Shown piece by piece: positions 49,969-62,575 of a DNA stretch of 64,000 nt. Numbering within the stretch: the first letter of the stretch is position 1; every line of letters begins with the position of its first letter. The position numbers were made by a program, and so were the translations under genes. Below the pieces are notes generated by a model that was given only the letters and a program-made list of their open reading frames with translations, made no database searches and was not told where the DNA came from. Source of the stretch: Stomorhina lunata (taxonomy: Eukaryota; Arthropoda; Insecta; Diptera; Rhiniidae); contig OW121741.1 of NCBI GenBank assembly GCA_933228675.1, positions 114,152,123-114,216,122 on the forward strand, given 5' to 3'.

Positions 49969-51765
49969 CTTTTTATACCCACCATCAAAAAGAATGGGGG
50001 TATATTGAGATTGTCATTCCGTTTGTAATTTCCTTAATATTGGCTCAAAAACGATATATATTCTGAATCCTTATGAAATTCTAAGACGATCGAGCGATGT
50101 TTATCTGTCTGTCCGTGTGTATGTCTATCTGTCTGTTGAAATCACAATAACGCCTAAACGAAGGGAGCTAGCTCTCTGAAACTTAGTAGAAACTTTTGTC
50201 ATCTATGAGAAAATTTTGGAATTGAAATTGGGAAAAATCGGTTAACATTTGACCATAGCTCCCGTATAACCTCGTCTAGACTAATCGCTTATTTGCTAAT
50301 AAATGACAAATTATAACAGCTATGATCTAGAAGTTTTACATAAGCACTAGGCAGCATATAGAATTTCATTGAAATCGGTTCACATTTAACCATAGCTCCT
50401 ATATAAAAAAACTTACGGAAACAGCCTAAATTCCACCTGAAATTCACTTAAATGCCAATAAACAATATACTGTAATAGCTTTGGCCACTAGCATAAGGAA
50501 GTCTTATGTGAATGCCAGCCAGTGTGCAAAATTTGGTCACAATCGGTCACCATGTGACCATAGCTCCCATATAAAAAACTTACGGAAACACAAAAATACA
50601 AAAAGAAAAGGGGGTTTGTGCCCGTCTATCCGTTAGATAAAAGCGCGATAGCGAATTAACTAAAAGGGCTACAGCAACAAAATTTTACAAAAGGAAGTCT
50701 TATGTGCATGCCAGCCAGAGTACAAAATTTTGTTATAATCGGTCACAATTTTACCATAGCTCCCATATAAAAAACTTACAAAAACACAAAAAGAAGAGGA
50801 GATTTATATCCGTATGTCCGTCAGATAAAAGCGTGACACCTCCTTAACTACAAAAGCTAGAGAGACAAAATTTTACAAAAGTATTTTTGATATGTAACAA
50901 AAGTTGTGTACTGAAAATGGGAGAAATTGGTTCACATTTAGTTAGAGCTCCCATAAACCCCGCCCCGGGAAACACATGAATGCTAATAAATTGAGTACAA
51001 TTGTAATAGCTATGACGACTAAATTTCGAGTTTTATGCAAATATTGGTCAGTATATCAAATTTTATAGGAATCGGACCATATTTGACTATAGCTTTCATA
51101 TAAAAAACACTCTCGGAAACTAAAAAAATGTAGCAAAGTCCAGTTAAAAGCTATGAAATTAGAAACTATGGTAACTATGGCCACTAAATTTTGCTCAAAT
51201 AAACTCTATATAAATACGAGGCAGTACGTAAAATTTTGTGACAATCGGTCAATATTTGGGTATAGTTCTTATATAACATCCCCTTTTAATATCTGCAATC
51301 AAAGAGATTTGGAGGTTCATTTAGTATATTAAGCTTGCACCTACGAAATTAGATAGCTATAAATCAATGTCCAGACTTTATAAACCGTAGATACATTATA
51401 AAATCCTAACAAAATATATGAACCTGCCGTGTTACTATCAACATGTTTATCTTAACTATATACTTAGCACAACGAAATTATTTTAAAGCTTACCAATATT
51501 AAACTATACCCGGTTATGAAACAAAACTTTGTTCAAAGTAAATAAATACTAGGGATACCACTTGAGATATATTTAAATGTAAAACTTTTAAGCTATTGCA
51601 AACGAGTTTAGTCTAATTATTTTACCAACAATACCACATTTGGTTCACATTTTGAATTAGCTGAACCCTCGTATATATATGAGATAGTTTCTTAAGTTAA
51701 CACAACTTGATGGTGGGTATACTAGATTCGGCACAGCCGAATATAACACTCTTCTTTGTTAAATT
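49969..51765 (-). mobile_element. Family Z repeat, copy 5, full-length, inverted
   Basis: Starts TATACCCACCATCAAAAAGA and ends CTTGATGGTGGGTATACTAG with hairpin TTCGGCACAGCCGAA and CACTCTTCTTTGTT. It has a short TCTG seed near 50104 and repeated CCATAGCTCCCATATAAAAA modules. It lacks the 121-bp MITE found in copy 1 and so serves as an empty-site reference. Confidence 0.78.
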
Positions 51766-51923
51766 TCGGAATAAACTTGAAGAAACAAAGAAAAAACATG
51801 CTTACCTTACTATAATAACTGTTATGGGTGTTAGATTATTTCATTTCAAAAACAAAAAGAAATAATTTTTATCTTCGATTTTTTTAGTTTTTGAATTTTG
51901 AATTTTCTAAAAAATAAAAAAAA

Positions 51924-52669
51924 CAGGTAAGAAAGCGCTATAGTTGGTCAAGCCCGACAATACGATACCCTTCACCACTAAGGTCAAAGGTGTTATTTTT
52001 CCTGTATAAAGACAAATATTTGCTAAATTTTGCCATCATACAATCATTTTCTCAAAACTTATATATTTAACCTGTTTCCGTCATTTTACTTATATGAGAG
52101 CTAGGGTCAAATATGGACCGATTATCTCGAAATTTTTCAAATTGATTACAGTTATTACAAAACTTACGTATGCAAAAACTATACTCAAAATTTTCATTAT
52201 CTTTAGATTTACGAGCGTTTTAGTGATTTTTTGTCTCACTTAGTGTGTTTTTAAAGAAAAGTTTGTTTGGGAGCTATGGTCAAATGTAGGCCGATTTCAA
52301 CAAAATTTGGTACAGTGATTTAGGTTTATATAAACAGTATTTGTTTTAAATTTCATGAAAAAATATTTATATTTGTGGCCAATATATTAATTCCGGGAAG
52401 TGGGACCTATGGAAGGTACCAGAAATAATGGACCGGTTTTGACCAATTTCAATAGCCATGGTCCCATTATCAAAAAAATGATCTGTGTCAAATTTGATCA
52501 AATTATCTTTTGAATTGCGACCAGTAGTTTGATTACAAGGTTTACATGGGGGTCCAGCCAGCCGTCCAGCCAGCCAGCCTGCCGTGTTGCCGGTGGGTCT
52601 AAGACAAATATTTCTATGCGTTACATACACCAGAACAAACTTTCCACCTATGGTGGTGATGGGTATAAA
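51924..52669 (+). mobile_element. Family Y repeat, copy 3
   Basis: Starts ACAGGTAAGAAAGCGCTATA with TTGGTCAAGCCCGACAATAC then ATACCCTTCACCACTAAGG, and ends ACCTATGGTGGTGATGGGTA. The ends form a short inverted repeat. A CCAGCCGTCCAGCCAGCCAG seed lies at about 52555-52580. No coding capacity is accepted. Confidence 0.75.
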
Positions 52670-53068
52670 TACCGACATACAGGCAACAGTTCAGGAAACA
52701 AAAAAGTGAAATCTGTCTTTTAATATCTTGAATCGTTTAATTGAGAGAAGTTTCCAAATTCACGTATTTTTCACTGATCGAAAAAACTGATCCCAAAAAG
52801 ACAGTATAATTTTTTACATTTTACGAAGAAGTTTTTTAAAAATGCAGATGTTTTATTATATATTCGTAGAGAATGGAGTTCTACGATGGTTTTAAACTTA
52901 AATTTAAGTCAGTGCAACATTTTCTTTACATACAGCATTTAACGAAATTTGTCTATTTCTTAACCCTTCTACTTTCGTTGGATTTATGCCCTTCATATTA
53001 CTCTTTGGGTCAATATGACCCAACAATGAAATATTAACAAAGTTTCATTTTTAACATAAGATTTATTT

Positions 53069-54106
53069 TAATTTAGGACCAGCACTCAGGGGATGACCCT
53101 TACTTATGCAATTCATTGTGTTGGAAGTATTAAAATAGGTTATGGGAGTGTTTATGGTTTTGAATTTACCTGCATTGCAACTGCCGGGGAAAACTTCTGC
53201 GGGGAGTGAATTCCACATATGAACTAAATATATGGCTGAAGAACGAATTTAATGTAGCGTGCTGTTCGGTCTACCGGCCATTCGACCACAAAGCAATGAG
53301 CTCTAACAGAATGACGTGTATTGCGTAAGAAAGTCCGAGTTTCGGGAACGAGTTCTCTGATGTCGTTAGAGCCCATTGCAAAGTATTAACAATAGAACAG
53401 TGTGACACAACTCAAATTGCGACGGTGCTCCAGTAAATCAATAGAGTTGAATACCCCACTGTCCCGATGAGCACTTTCGCCATTTCCTGCACTCGATCGA
53501 GAAGCTCCAAAATAGACTACGAAGCTCCGGCCCATACATGAGGTGGTGTAAATAGTAAGGAGATCAGTTAGAGTGAAGTATCTCTTGTACCGTTTTAGAA
53601 AACCGAGGCACTTGAATGCTTCTTTGGTCACTTGAAATATGTATTTTGTCGTGCGGACATCAGATTGAATTCTCATGGCCAGAACATCAATAGCCTGTGA
53701 TTCCTCAATATGTATATTTACCTCGCGTTTATACGTGAGCATACAACATCGATGTGCACGACCCCATTCTGAAATTGTTTCTTAATCTCGGTTTAATGAT
53801 TAATTCATATTTTGTCTCATAGCGCCAACCTCAAGAAGCCTTGGCCTACGATTGTATGAATATGAATGGTAAATATTACTATCATCTGCAACAGAGTAGA
53901 TAGGATTGGAAGTTTGACGTAGAATTTCATTTATAAAGATAAGAAATAGAATTGTAGAAAGAATAGAGCTTGCGGTACCCCTGAATTAATCTTGAACTAT
54001 AACAACTCGTATAAAGCGATCTCTGGAGAAGCTCGGTATAAACCGAGAGATATTATTACCGACACCAAAGGCAATAAGTTTTGATAGAAGTGCTCCGCGT
54101 CATACT
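53069..54106 (-). pseudogene. Jockey/CR1-like LINE reverse transcriptase fragment
   Basis: Minus-strand translation gives ALLSKLIAFGVGNNISRFI, FSRDRFIRVVI, ILFLIFINEILRQTSNP, then VADDSNIYHSYSYN (the polymerase active-site box, usually ADD), MLTYKREVNIHIEESQ, LGFLKRYKRYFTLTDLLTIY and NSIDLLEHRRNLSCVTLFY, then FLRNTRHSVRAHCFVVEWPV. This is the C-terminal half of a LINE polymerase in the right order. Stops and frame changes are present. It was probably inserted in the piggyBac element, because the transposase reading stops where the LINE starts. Confidence 0.85.
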
Positions 54107-54350
54107 ATATCAAACTCCATTGATCTACAAATTCTACTAGATAAAGCTTGGCTTTGAAGTTTTTATAAAAATTCCAGTCAGGATTCATTTAAGTCCATAT
54201 GACGTAGGAGATGTACGCTAATACATCTATCATGTTTGAAAGTAATGCAACTGGCCATACTTTAGCCACGCGCTTACAAGTGTAATTAGCAACAAGTTGG
54301 TCAAGTGCATTAACTGAAGCTCTAGTTTGGATGTAATGACGATTCTAAAT
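54107..54350 (-). pseudogene. piggyBac transposase C-terminal scrap
   Basis: Minus-strand frame reads RHYIQTRASVNALDQLV, ANYTCKRVAKVWPVALLSNM, IDVLAYISYVIWT, a stop, then MNPDWNFYKNFKAKLYLVEF. It matches the conserved stretch K-x-G-V-D-x-L-D-Q then Y-x-x-x-R-x-x-x-R-WP of piggyBac transposases. The expected K-G-G-V-D is changed to R-A-S-V-N, removing an acidic residue conserved in the family. Nothing upstream of this block survives in the element. Confidence 0.82.
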
Positions 54351-54652
54351 GAAGGTGAATTCTATTCAATTATGTTCAACAGGAAAAAAAATTATAGAAT
54401 GGAATTAAGCTTGAAATATCGCTTGTTGGGTCATATTGACCCAAAGGGCATTAAATGAGTGTGAATCGTGTTTTGAAATGTAGAGGGGGGAGGAAAAATT
54501 CTAATTTTATTATTTTCTTTTAGAAACATCATTTTCGTCCCTGCAATGGATAAATTCAAGTTTCACGTTCATATCTAATTATTCAAGGGGAAAATTTTGC
54601 GTTTGAAAAATAAAATTGGGTCAAATTGACCCAAGGAGTGTATAAGGGTTAA

Positions 54653-56642
54653 GGAAATTTTTGTGTTTTCGAACATGTAGCAAAAAAGTCAAGCCGATTT
54701 TGCAACTTTCAACAATGCAGTTATATAGTCCCATATATTACAGAAATAAAATTAGCGCGAATTCATAAACGAAGCCAGAAAATAGAATTTTATGAAAAAT
54801 GGAAAATTTCTTTATACAAAAATTTTAATTGCATAAAACATCAATTATGTTTCTTTTTTTGAAATTGTTTAAATTGTTTCAAGTCAAATTTTGCAAAAAA
54901 TACATTTTTTTTTTGTTTTTTTTCGTAGATATTAGCACGAACGATATCTAACGCTTATATCCAGTCTATCGTTGCCCTGTAAAATCAATATCTCTAATGA
55001 AACTATTAACATGTTTCTATTAATTTCTTTTATTTCTATATCAAACATTTTATATCAAAATCTTTTAATGGACGTTTAAGAAAGCTTTCTCAATCTTCTA
55101 CATTATGTTAAATATAAGCCTTATGATTCGTTATATCATAGATCAAAAACTTTATAAACCACCCTCGTATTTATATATTCTAATCATATGACATATATGA
55201 ACAAGTTAAATACCACACGTGCCATTTTTTTACACTTGTAATATTTGTTATTTTGACAACTTAATAAATAATAAGTATTTAAATTTAATTGCAAAATGTG
55301 TCACATCAATTTATTTACTTCAAATCAATATTTGTAAATAAATATTTTTGTATACGAATTTTTATTTGTTTGCGTATGAGAAATTTTAATATTAATCATA
55401 CGTACACATAAATTAGGAGCAAGATTTTATACATACATTTATTTGACATACATATGTATTGTGTATGAATAAAATCACTAAATTCATGAATAATTTTTTT
55501 TTTAAATTTTGAAAACAAACAATTGTTAAATATTGATTTTTACTATCATTTTCAACAAAGTAAAAGAACTATTTACTTTTTCATTATTTGTTTTTCAAAT
55601 TTTGTTTATTATTGACGTTTTGAGATTTTTTTTCTATCTCCCAGAAAAAACACCATTTGGTGGCTATACAAACAATAAAATCGAAAAAAAAAAATATTTT
55701 CATTATTTCACCAAAACTCAACAATTTGGAAAACAGACAGACATAACATAAATAAATATTTGCTGATTGTCTGTTATTTTGTAAATATTTTTCGTTTCTA
55801 TTTTCTAAATCATGTGGTCCATGTCACTCACGTTCTGCGTTTTTATGGTTTATTTTGGGGATTTTACAGTTCTATTTTTTCTCTCATTCTTCTGGAAAAC
55901 AATATTTAAGTTTTATTGAAGAGGAAAATAAGTGACCGACATGTGTCGTTTATTGGTTATAATGAAATTTTGTAAAATTAAAGTTTATTTTATTGTTTTT
56001 TTTTGTTGTTTGCAGATTTCGAAAGTGGTAAGAGTAATACTAAAAATAATGGAAATAATAACTCACATTATATTTGATATAGCTCAAGTGTTTGTATGAA
56101 AAAGGTCTTGTAATTAATCATTGTAAGCTTTATTTAAAGACAATGTTAAGGAATATTTTTGTTACATCTTTGTTTTACATAAAAATATACACATAAAAAG
56201 GGGCTATATATATATATATATATATATATTTGTTCGAATTCAAAAACATTTTATAGATGCTTTATAATTCGGTTGAAAATTTGTTGCTAGAAAATTTTTT
56301 TGTATTTGGTTTAGAAGATATCAGGAAATCAGAAAAGCTATGCAAAAGTCAGTGTTTTCAGTTTTCTTTGGACAAAAACTAAGTTAGCTTGGTTTTCTCG
56401 GCGCTCCTACCCCAACCATGTGAAAGGCCAAAGTCTCTTCTTTAGATTGAGAGAAAAAAATGACCGAAATTTACCGATCGCAGAGCAAAGTTCAAAATTT
56501 TCTGAAAAAAGTCACATCAATTGTTACATATAATTTAAGCAAAAAGTGTTGCATTCGTTTAGGCGTAACTTTTAAATCAAATTGAATTTAAGTGTTAAAT
56601 CAGATAAGATCAATCAAAAACTCAGACTTTTAAGGGAATATT
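54653..56642. other. No recognised gene
   Basis: AT-rich sequence with a short (TA)n at about 56214-56228. The ORF at 55533-55751 has no recognised domain. Confidence 0.55.
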
Positions 56643-56910
56643 GTGAAGTATACTTTAGGGAAGTTCTAAGTTACTTCGATGCAAAAAGTTTATTGAAAAT
56701 TGGTATCCATTTTGATTCATTTTTAAAAATATATATTGTCCAATTAAAACTCTTTTACTATTATTCATCTTTTGGCAAATAACTTCAAAAAATATAGTAA
56801 AATGTGCATCTTTTAAATAATTTTGATTATCCTTAAAGTATGCTATACAAATGTTTTGTAAATATCTAAGATTTCAATCGATATCGAATGCCGTAATTTG
56901 GCCCCAGGGT
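56643..56910 (+). repeat. Dispersed block R, second copy
   Basis: Matches 9722-10010: GAAGTATACTTTAGGGAAGT, ATGCAAAAAGTTTATTGAAA and CCTTAAAGTATGCTATACAA are shared with scattered changes. In both places it adjoins X repeats, so R may belong to the same larger repeat. Confidence 0.75.
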
Positions 56911-58255
56911 CTATGGATTTCAACCAAAGTTAGTAGAGCTCACTTTTGGATTAACCGATAGACATGTTCCGAATTTCCTCAAATTCCGCTGAGAATTTTG
57001 GCTTATATTGAGAAGAAAAATAAGTGAAAAATGGGGGCCAAAACAGGTTGCCCAAGGAGAAGGATTTTAACCAAAATTTGTTGAGCTCTTTGCAGAATAA
57101 TATAATAGACTCTTTGCAGAATGATATAATAGACTTCATTAAATTTTGTTAAGAATTCCGCAATATACATTGAAAACAAATATAAGTGAAAAATGGGGGT
57201 CCAAGGCAGGTACCCCAAAGAGTCAAGGGATCTCAATTAAAATTAGTATAGCTCTTTTTTGAATCAGTTAATAGAATTGAGCAAAACTAAGTTAGCTCGG
57301 TTTCTCTCGGTGCCACGTGAAAGGCCGAAATCTCTTCTTTACATTGAGCGAAAATAATTTACCGACATTTACCGATGGTAGAACAAAATTCAAAATTTTC
57401 TGAAAAAAAGACATGTAAATTGTTACACATAATTTAAGCAAAAAGTGTTGCAGTCGTTTAGGCGTAACTTATTAAACAAATTGAATTTAAGTGTAAGTTT
57501 AGGGCAGGTACCCGTAAATGTCTACGGAATTCAACCAACATTAGTAGAGCACTTTTTTGGCTTAACCAATAGACATGTGCCAAATTTCATCAAATTCTGA
57601 CGTTTAATAAATTTCATCAATTTTTGTTGAGAACTCCAGCGTATACATTGAGAACAAAAATAAGTGAAAAATGGGGGTCCAAGGCAGGTACTCCAAAGAG
57701 TCAAGTGATGTCAACCAAAATTAGAAAACTCTTTCTTGAATCAATTAATAGACGTGTACCGACTTTTTTTAAATTCTGATGAGAATTGCGTCTTATACAT
57801 TAAAAAAAAATTGGTGAAAAATGGGAGTGCAAGACAGGCATCTAAAGAGTCAGCTGATTTCAACCTTAATCAGTAGAACTCTTTTTTATATCAATTTATA
57901 AGCGTGTGCAGAATTTCATTAAATTCTGTTAAGAATTGCGGATTGAACATCAAAAAGAAAAATAGTTGAAAAATTGGGGTCCAAGACAGGTAAACCTAGG
58001 GTTCGGCTAATTTCAACCAAAACTAATAGAGCTCTTTGCTAATAGACATGTGTCGAATTTCGTCAAATTTCTGAAAAAAATGAGGGTCCAAGGCAGACAC
58101 CCAAACGAGTAAACGAATTTCAACCAAAATGAGTATACCTATTTTTTTAATTATTTATTAGACGTGGGTAGAGTTTCACCAAATTCTACTTAGAATTGCG
58201 ACTTATATATTGGAAAAGAATTGGTGAAAAAATAGAGGCCCAAGGCAGGTACCCC
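56880..58255 (+). repeat. Family X tandem repeat, ~150-bp monomer
   Basis: The module GGGGTCCAAGGCAGGTACC then CAAAGAGTCAAG, ATTTCAACCAAAATTAGTAG and TAATAGACGTGTG recurs. Anchors at 57671, 57821, 57972, 58081 and 58231 give spacings of about 150, 150, 109 and 150 bp. The earlier monomers are less regular. Confidence 0.8.
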
Positions 58256-58261
58256 AATGTA

Positions 58262-58295
58262 CTTGTTTAGTTTTATCTATATAAAACTAAACAGG
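58262..58295. repeat. Perfect 12-bp hairpin after X array
   Basis: GTTTAGTTTTAT and ATAAAACTAAAC pair exactly around CTAT (58265-58292), with further partial pairing outside. It marks the end of the X array. Confidence 0.7.
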
Positions 58296-59824
58296 TATGC
58301 CAAATTATATCGTAGTAGGATCACTTTTTCTATTTTTTGCAATTCGATGTGATGAAATACCACTGTGCGCCGCCAAGTAAGAGGTTCGATCTGAAGTACT
58401 GTGTATATATCTTTGTATGACGGTAAGAACTCCAACTGTGTGATGCAAATGTTTGAATGATCTCTCTGATAACATCCCAAAAGAAACTAAGTGTAAACAT
58501 GTCAGAAAAAAATTTATAATAAAAATAGTTTTATAGGAACTTTTTTCGGAATAAAAATATTTTTTGGGAAATCTTCTTTTAAAACCTTCCTTGTATTCAA
58601 ACATTAAGATACCTCCTACTACTTTAGTGTTATTTTTAATAGATCCATTTACATGTGTCCTGAAAAGAGTACATTTTTTGATATATAATTAAATTATTTA
58701 CACGAAAACCTTATAACTTTTGTACACAGAAGAATATAAAACAGTTGACTCTTATACATAAAAGCTTTACATCTTTCAGAAATTAAATAGAAAGAAAGTG
58801 TTCTGTTAATTTTTCTTCTTTAAATTATGACCATTATACACATATACATGTATGAGTATGTATACATATACACTATAATATATAATATACACTTTACATA
58901 CATACATATACTGTATATGTCTATACGTTTGTATGCCTAAGTGTGTATGACCACGTGTGTGTGTCGGCTATTTCAGCATGTGGTTCTCCCATAAATCACT
59001 CTTATGTGAAAGTTATGCCTAACTTTGTTATTGATCCTTTGGGAACAATTTTATGGTTTATTAATGTTTACCAACAAATAACACAAAACATAATATTTTT
59101 TTGTTTTAGCTTTTTATTTTAACTTTTCATATAAAATTATAACGTAAACTAGGTCAGTATAACCGACTTCATGTTTGAGAAAAAAAAAAACTTAATCGAT
59201 CAACACTTATATTTAGTGTGTGTTTGTAATTTGTGGCTTAATGCTTAAAAATTTTGTGTTTATGCCATTAGAAAACCGACAAAAGCCTTTAATCTCTAAA
59301 TTTTTAGAAAATGTAAGTATGTGGCTTTTGTGGAAATCAAACCGTTATATGGAGATTTTATCTGACAGCCTAGACATATTGTTTGGAAAACTACATGATA
59401 AATTGTTATTTTATACGTTAAAAAATGCAAAAGAAAAATAAAACATAAAAATATTGATAGAACGGTATTGCGGGAAGAGATTAATCGTAAATGAAGTTTT
59501 TTGATTTTTAGATTTTATGTTTTTTTGATTGAAGTCGAATTTAGTTCAGGAGTGAGATAGTAAAATTGATGGAAATATTAATGTTTTCATAGAAATATTT
59601 CTGATACAAATAACCAATTTTCATAGTTTCTTGTTTTCAATATAAAATACAATTTTGTATAAAGAAAATTTGTAGATATAAAATCATTGATTTTTTATGC
59701 ATAAACACATTAGAGTGCCAATAAAGTATATGGAGAAATTTGTTTGAAGAAATACGTTTCTGGTCAACAGGCAGATTTGCTCGAAATGCTAAAAAACAAT
59801 CCCCGTGAACATTTGAGGTAAATT
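58296..59824. other. No recognised gene
   Basis: A somewhat GC-richer piece at 58305-58604 has a 99-codon minus-strand ORF, and 59220-59441 has a 73-codon plus ORF. I can identify neither. TATACATA-rich stretches lie at 58845-58930. Confidence 0.45.
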
Positions 59825-62575
59825 TTTTTAGGCATCAACATTTTTTATAGAAAATTTTCCCGTATAAAAATTTTTTATAAAAAATTTTCGGTATACTTTT
59901 TGGTATATTTTAGAAAATTTTTCGGTGTAAAAATTTTGTTATGGAAAATTTTTCGGTATAAAAATTGTTTATAGAAAATTTTTCGCTGTAGAAATTTTTT
60001 GGTATAAAATTTTTTTATATAAAATTTTCGGCATTAAAATTTTGTATAGAAAATTTTTCGGTATAAAACTTTTTTATAGAAAATTTTTCGGTATAAAATT
60101 TTTTATAGAAAATTTTTCGGTATAAAAATTTTTATAGAAAATTTTTCTGTAAAAAAACTTATAGAAAATTTTTCGGTACAAAAATTATCATAGAAAATAT
60201 TTTGATAGAAAAATTTTTGGGTATAAAAATATTTTTTATACAAAATGTGTATAGAAAATTTTTCGGTTAACAAATTTTTATAGAAAATCTTTCGGTATAA
60301 AACTTTTTATAGAAAATTTTTCGATGTAAAATTTTTATATAAAAAATTTTTCGGTATAGAATTTTTTTATAGAAAATTTTGTGGTTTAAAATTTTTTTAA
60401 AGAAAATTTTTCGGTCTAAAAAATTTGTTATAGAAAATCTTTCGGTGTAAAAATATTTCATAGATAATTTTTCGGATAAAAATGTTTATAGAAAATTTTT
60501 AGGTATACAAATATTTTATAGAAAATTTTTCAGTAAAAAAACAAAAAAATTTGTATATCGAAAAATTTTTATACCCAAAAATTTTTAAATATTCTTACGA
60601 AAAATTTTCTACAAAAATTTTTTATAGAAAATATTTTTCGGTATAAAATTTTTTCATTAAAAAATGTTTATAAAAAATTATTGGTAAAAAAAATATATAA
60701 ACAATTTTTTATTAAAAAATTTTTCGGTTTAACAAATTTTTATAAAAAGATTTTTGGTATAAATATTTTTTATAGAAAATTTATGAAAAAAATTTCTTAT
60801 AGAAAATTTTTCGATAAAAAATTTTTTTACGGAAAATTTTTTGGTGTAAAAATTATTTTCGAATTTTTGAAGCCAAGTTTTCGTTACAAATTTTATATAA
60901 TATAAAATTTTTCGCTTTGGGAATTTTTATAGAACATTTTTTAGTTTAAAATATTTTTATAAAAAAATTTTCGGTAATAAAGTTCATCATAGTGTATTTT
61001 TCGGTACAAAAATTTTCATAGAAAATTTTTCGATACAAAAATTTTTGGGTAAAAAAAAAATTTATATCGAAAAACTTTCTATGAAAAATTTTTGCAACAA
61101 AAATTATCTATGAAAAATTTTCAATATTTTTACGAAAAAGTTTTCACAAAAATTTTTTGTAGAAAATATTTTTTCGGTATAAAATTTTTCATTAAAAAAT
61201 GTTTATAAAAAATTATTCGTAAAGAAAAATTTATAAACAATTTTTTGTTGAAAAATTTGTTGGTTTAACAAATTTTTATAAAAAGATTTTTGGTATAAAC
61301 ATTTTTCATAGAAAATTTGGGTAAAAAATTTTTCGATAAAAAAATTTCTTATAGAAAATTTTTCGATAAAAAATTTTTTACGGAAAAATTTTTGGTATAC
61401 AAATTTTTTTCGAATTTTTGAAGCAAATTTTTTGTTGCAAAATTTTATAATAGAAAATTTTTCGGTTTGGGAATTTTTATAGAATATTTTTCAGTTTAAA
61501 ATATTTTTATAGAAAATTTTTCGGTAAAAAAGTTACTCATAGTATATTTTTCGGTACAAAAATTTTCATAGAAAATTTTTCGATACAAACATTTTTGGGT
61601 AAAAAAAATTTTATATCGAAAAATTTTCTATAAAAAATTTTTACAACATAAATTATCTATGAAAAATTTTTAATATTTTTACGAAAAAAATTTCACAAAA
61701 ATTTTTTGTAGAAAAGTTTTTTTCGGTATACAAATTTCGTAAAGAACATTATTCATTAAAAATGATTTTTGGTATAAAAATTTCTTATAGAAAATTTTTC
61801 GATAAACCAATTTTTCTACAGAAAATGTTTCTGTTCAAAAATTTTTTATAAAAAAATTTTTGGTGTAAAAATTATTGACAGGAAATTATTTTTATAAAGG
61901 AAATTTTTCCTCACAAATTTAAATATATAATAGAAAATTTTTGGTTTAGAAATTTTTATAGAACATTTTTCAGTTTAAATTATTTTGGTAGAAAATTTTT
62001 TGTTCTCAAAACTTTTTATGAAAAATATTTTGGTTTAAAAATTTTTTATAGAAAACTTTTTATGGACAATTTTTTGGTTTAAAAACTTTTTATAGAAAAC
62101 TTTTTGGTTTTTTTCTGTTTTGTAAAAATTTTTTATTTTCAAAATTTTTCGTAGAAAATTTTTCACAAAACAAATTTGCCATGAAAAAGTATCTCTATAA
62201 TTTTTGTTTTATTTTCTTATTTTTTTACTAAAAATTTCTTATACAAAACATTTTTTTTTATATTATCAATGAAATTTTTTTTCAAAAAAATTGTTGCACC
62301 ACTTTTTATATAAAAAATTTTGATATCAAAATTTTTCAATATAAAAATCGCAGAAAATTTCCTATTTAAAAGCTTTCTTTTGGAAAAAAAAATTCATCCT
62401 GAAATTTGGTTAAAGAAAATTTTTCTCATCAACATTTTTATTTTTACTGAGAAAGTTTTTTATATACAAAATTTTCTAACTGAAAAAATGTTTATAAAAA
62501 ATTTCTAGTGAAAAAAATTTTGATAGAAAATTTAAAAATTTTCTTATAATTAATTTCTTATAAAAAATTATCAAT
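59825..62575 (+). repeat. Array 4 of ~31-bp A/T units with 551-bp higher-order repeat
   Basis: Units such as TATAGAAAATTTTTCGGTAT match array 3 in orientation, with short reversed stretches (about 60541-60600, 61062-61150, 61612-61690). A higher-order repeat has GAATTTTTGAAGC at 60861 and 61412 and TACGGAAAA at 60827 and 61379, period about 551 bp. A third partial copy starts near 61612. Confidence 0.9.

Larger units (their letters stand above)
52964..54648 (-). mobile_element. piggyBac-type element C with nested LINE
   Basis: TTAA flanks at 52960-52963 and 54649-54652. Termini are CCCTTCTACTTTCG and, complemented, CCCTTATACACTCC. Palindromes of the type GGGTCAATATGACCC lie near both ends (about 53008, 54427, 54618). 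Inside is a piggyBac transposase scrap (54107-54350) followed directly by a LINE fragment (53069-54106), both on the minus strand. Much of the transposase is missing, so the element is dead, but the termini identify it well. Confidence 0.85.

Noticed and set aside
58305..58604. 99-codon minus-strand ORF as a host exon
   Set aside because: Composition is slightly coding-like but no family, splice context or second exon could be recognised.
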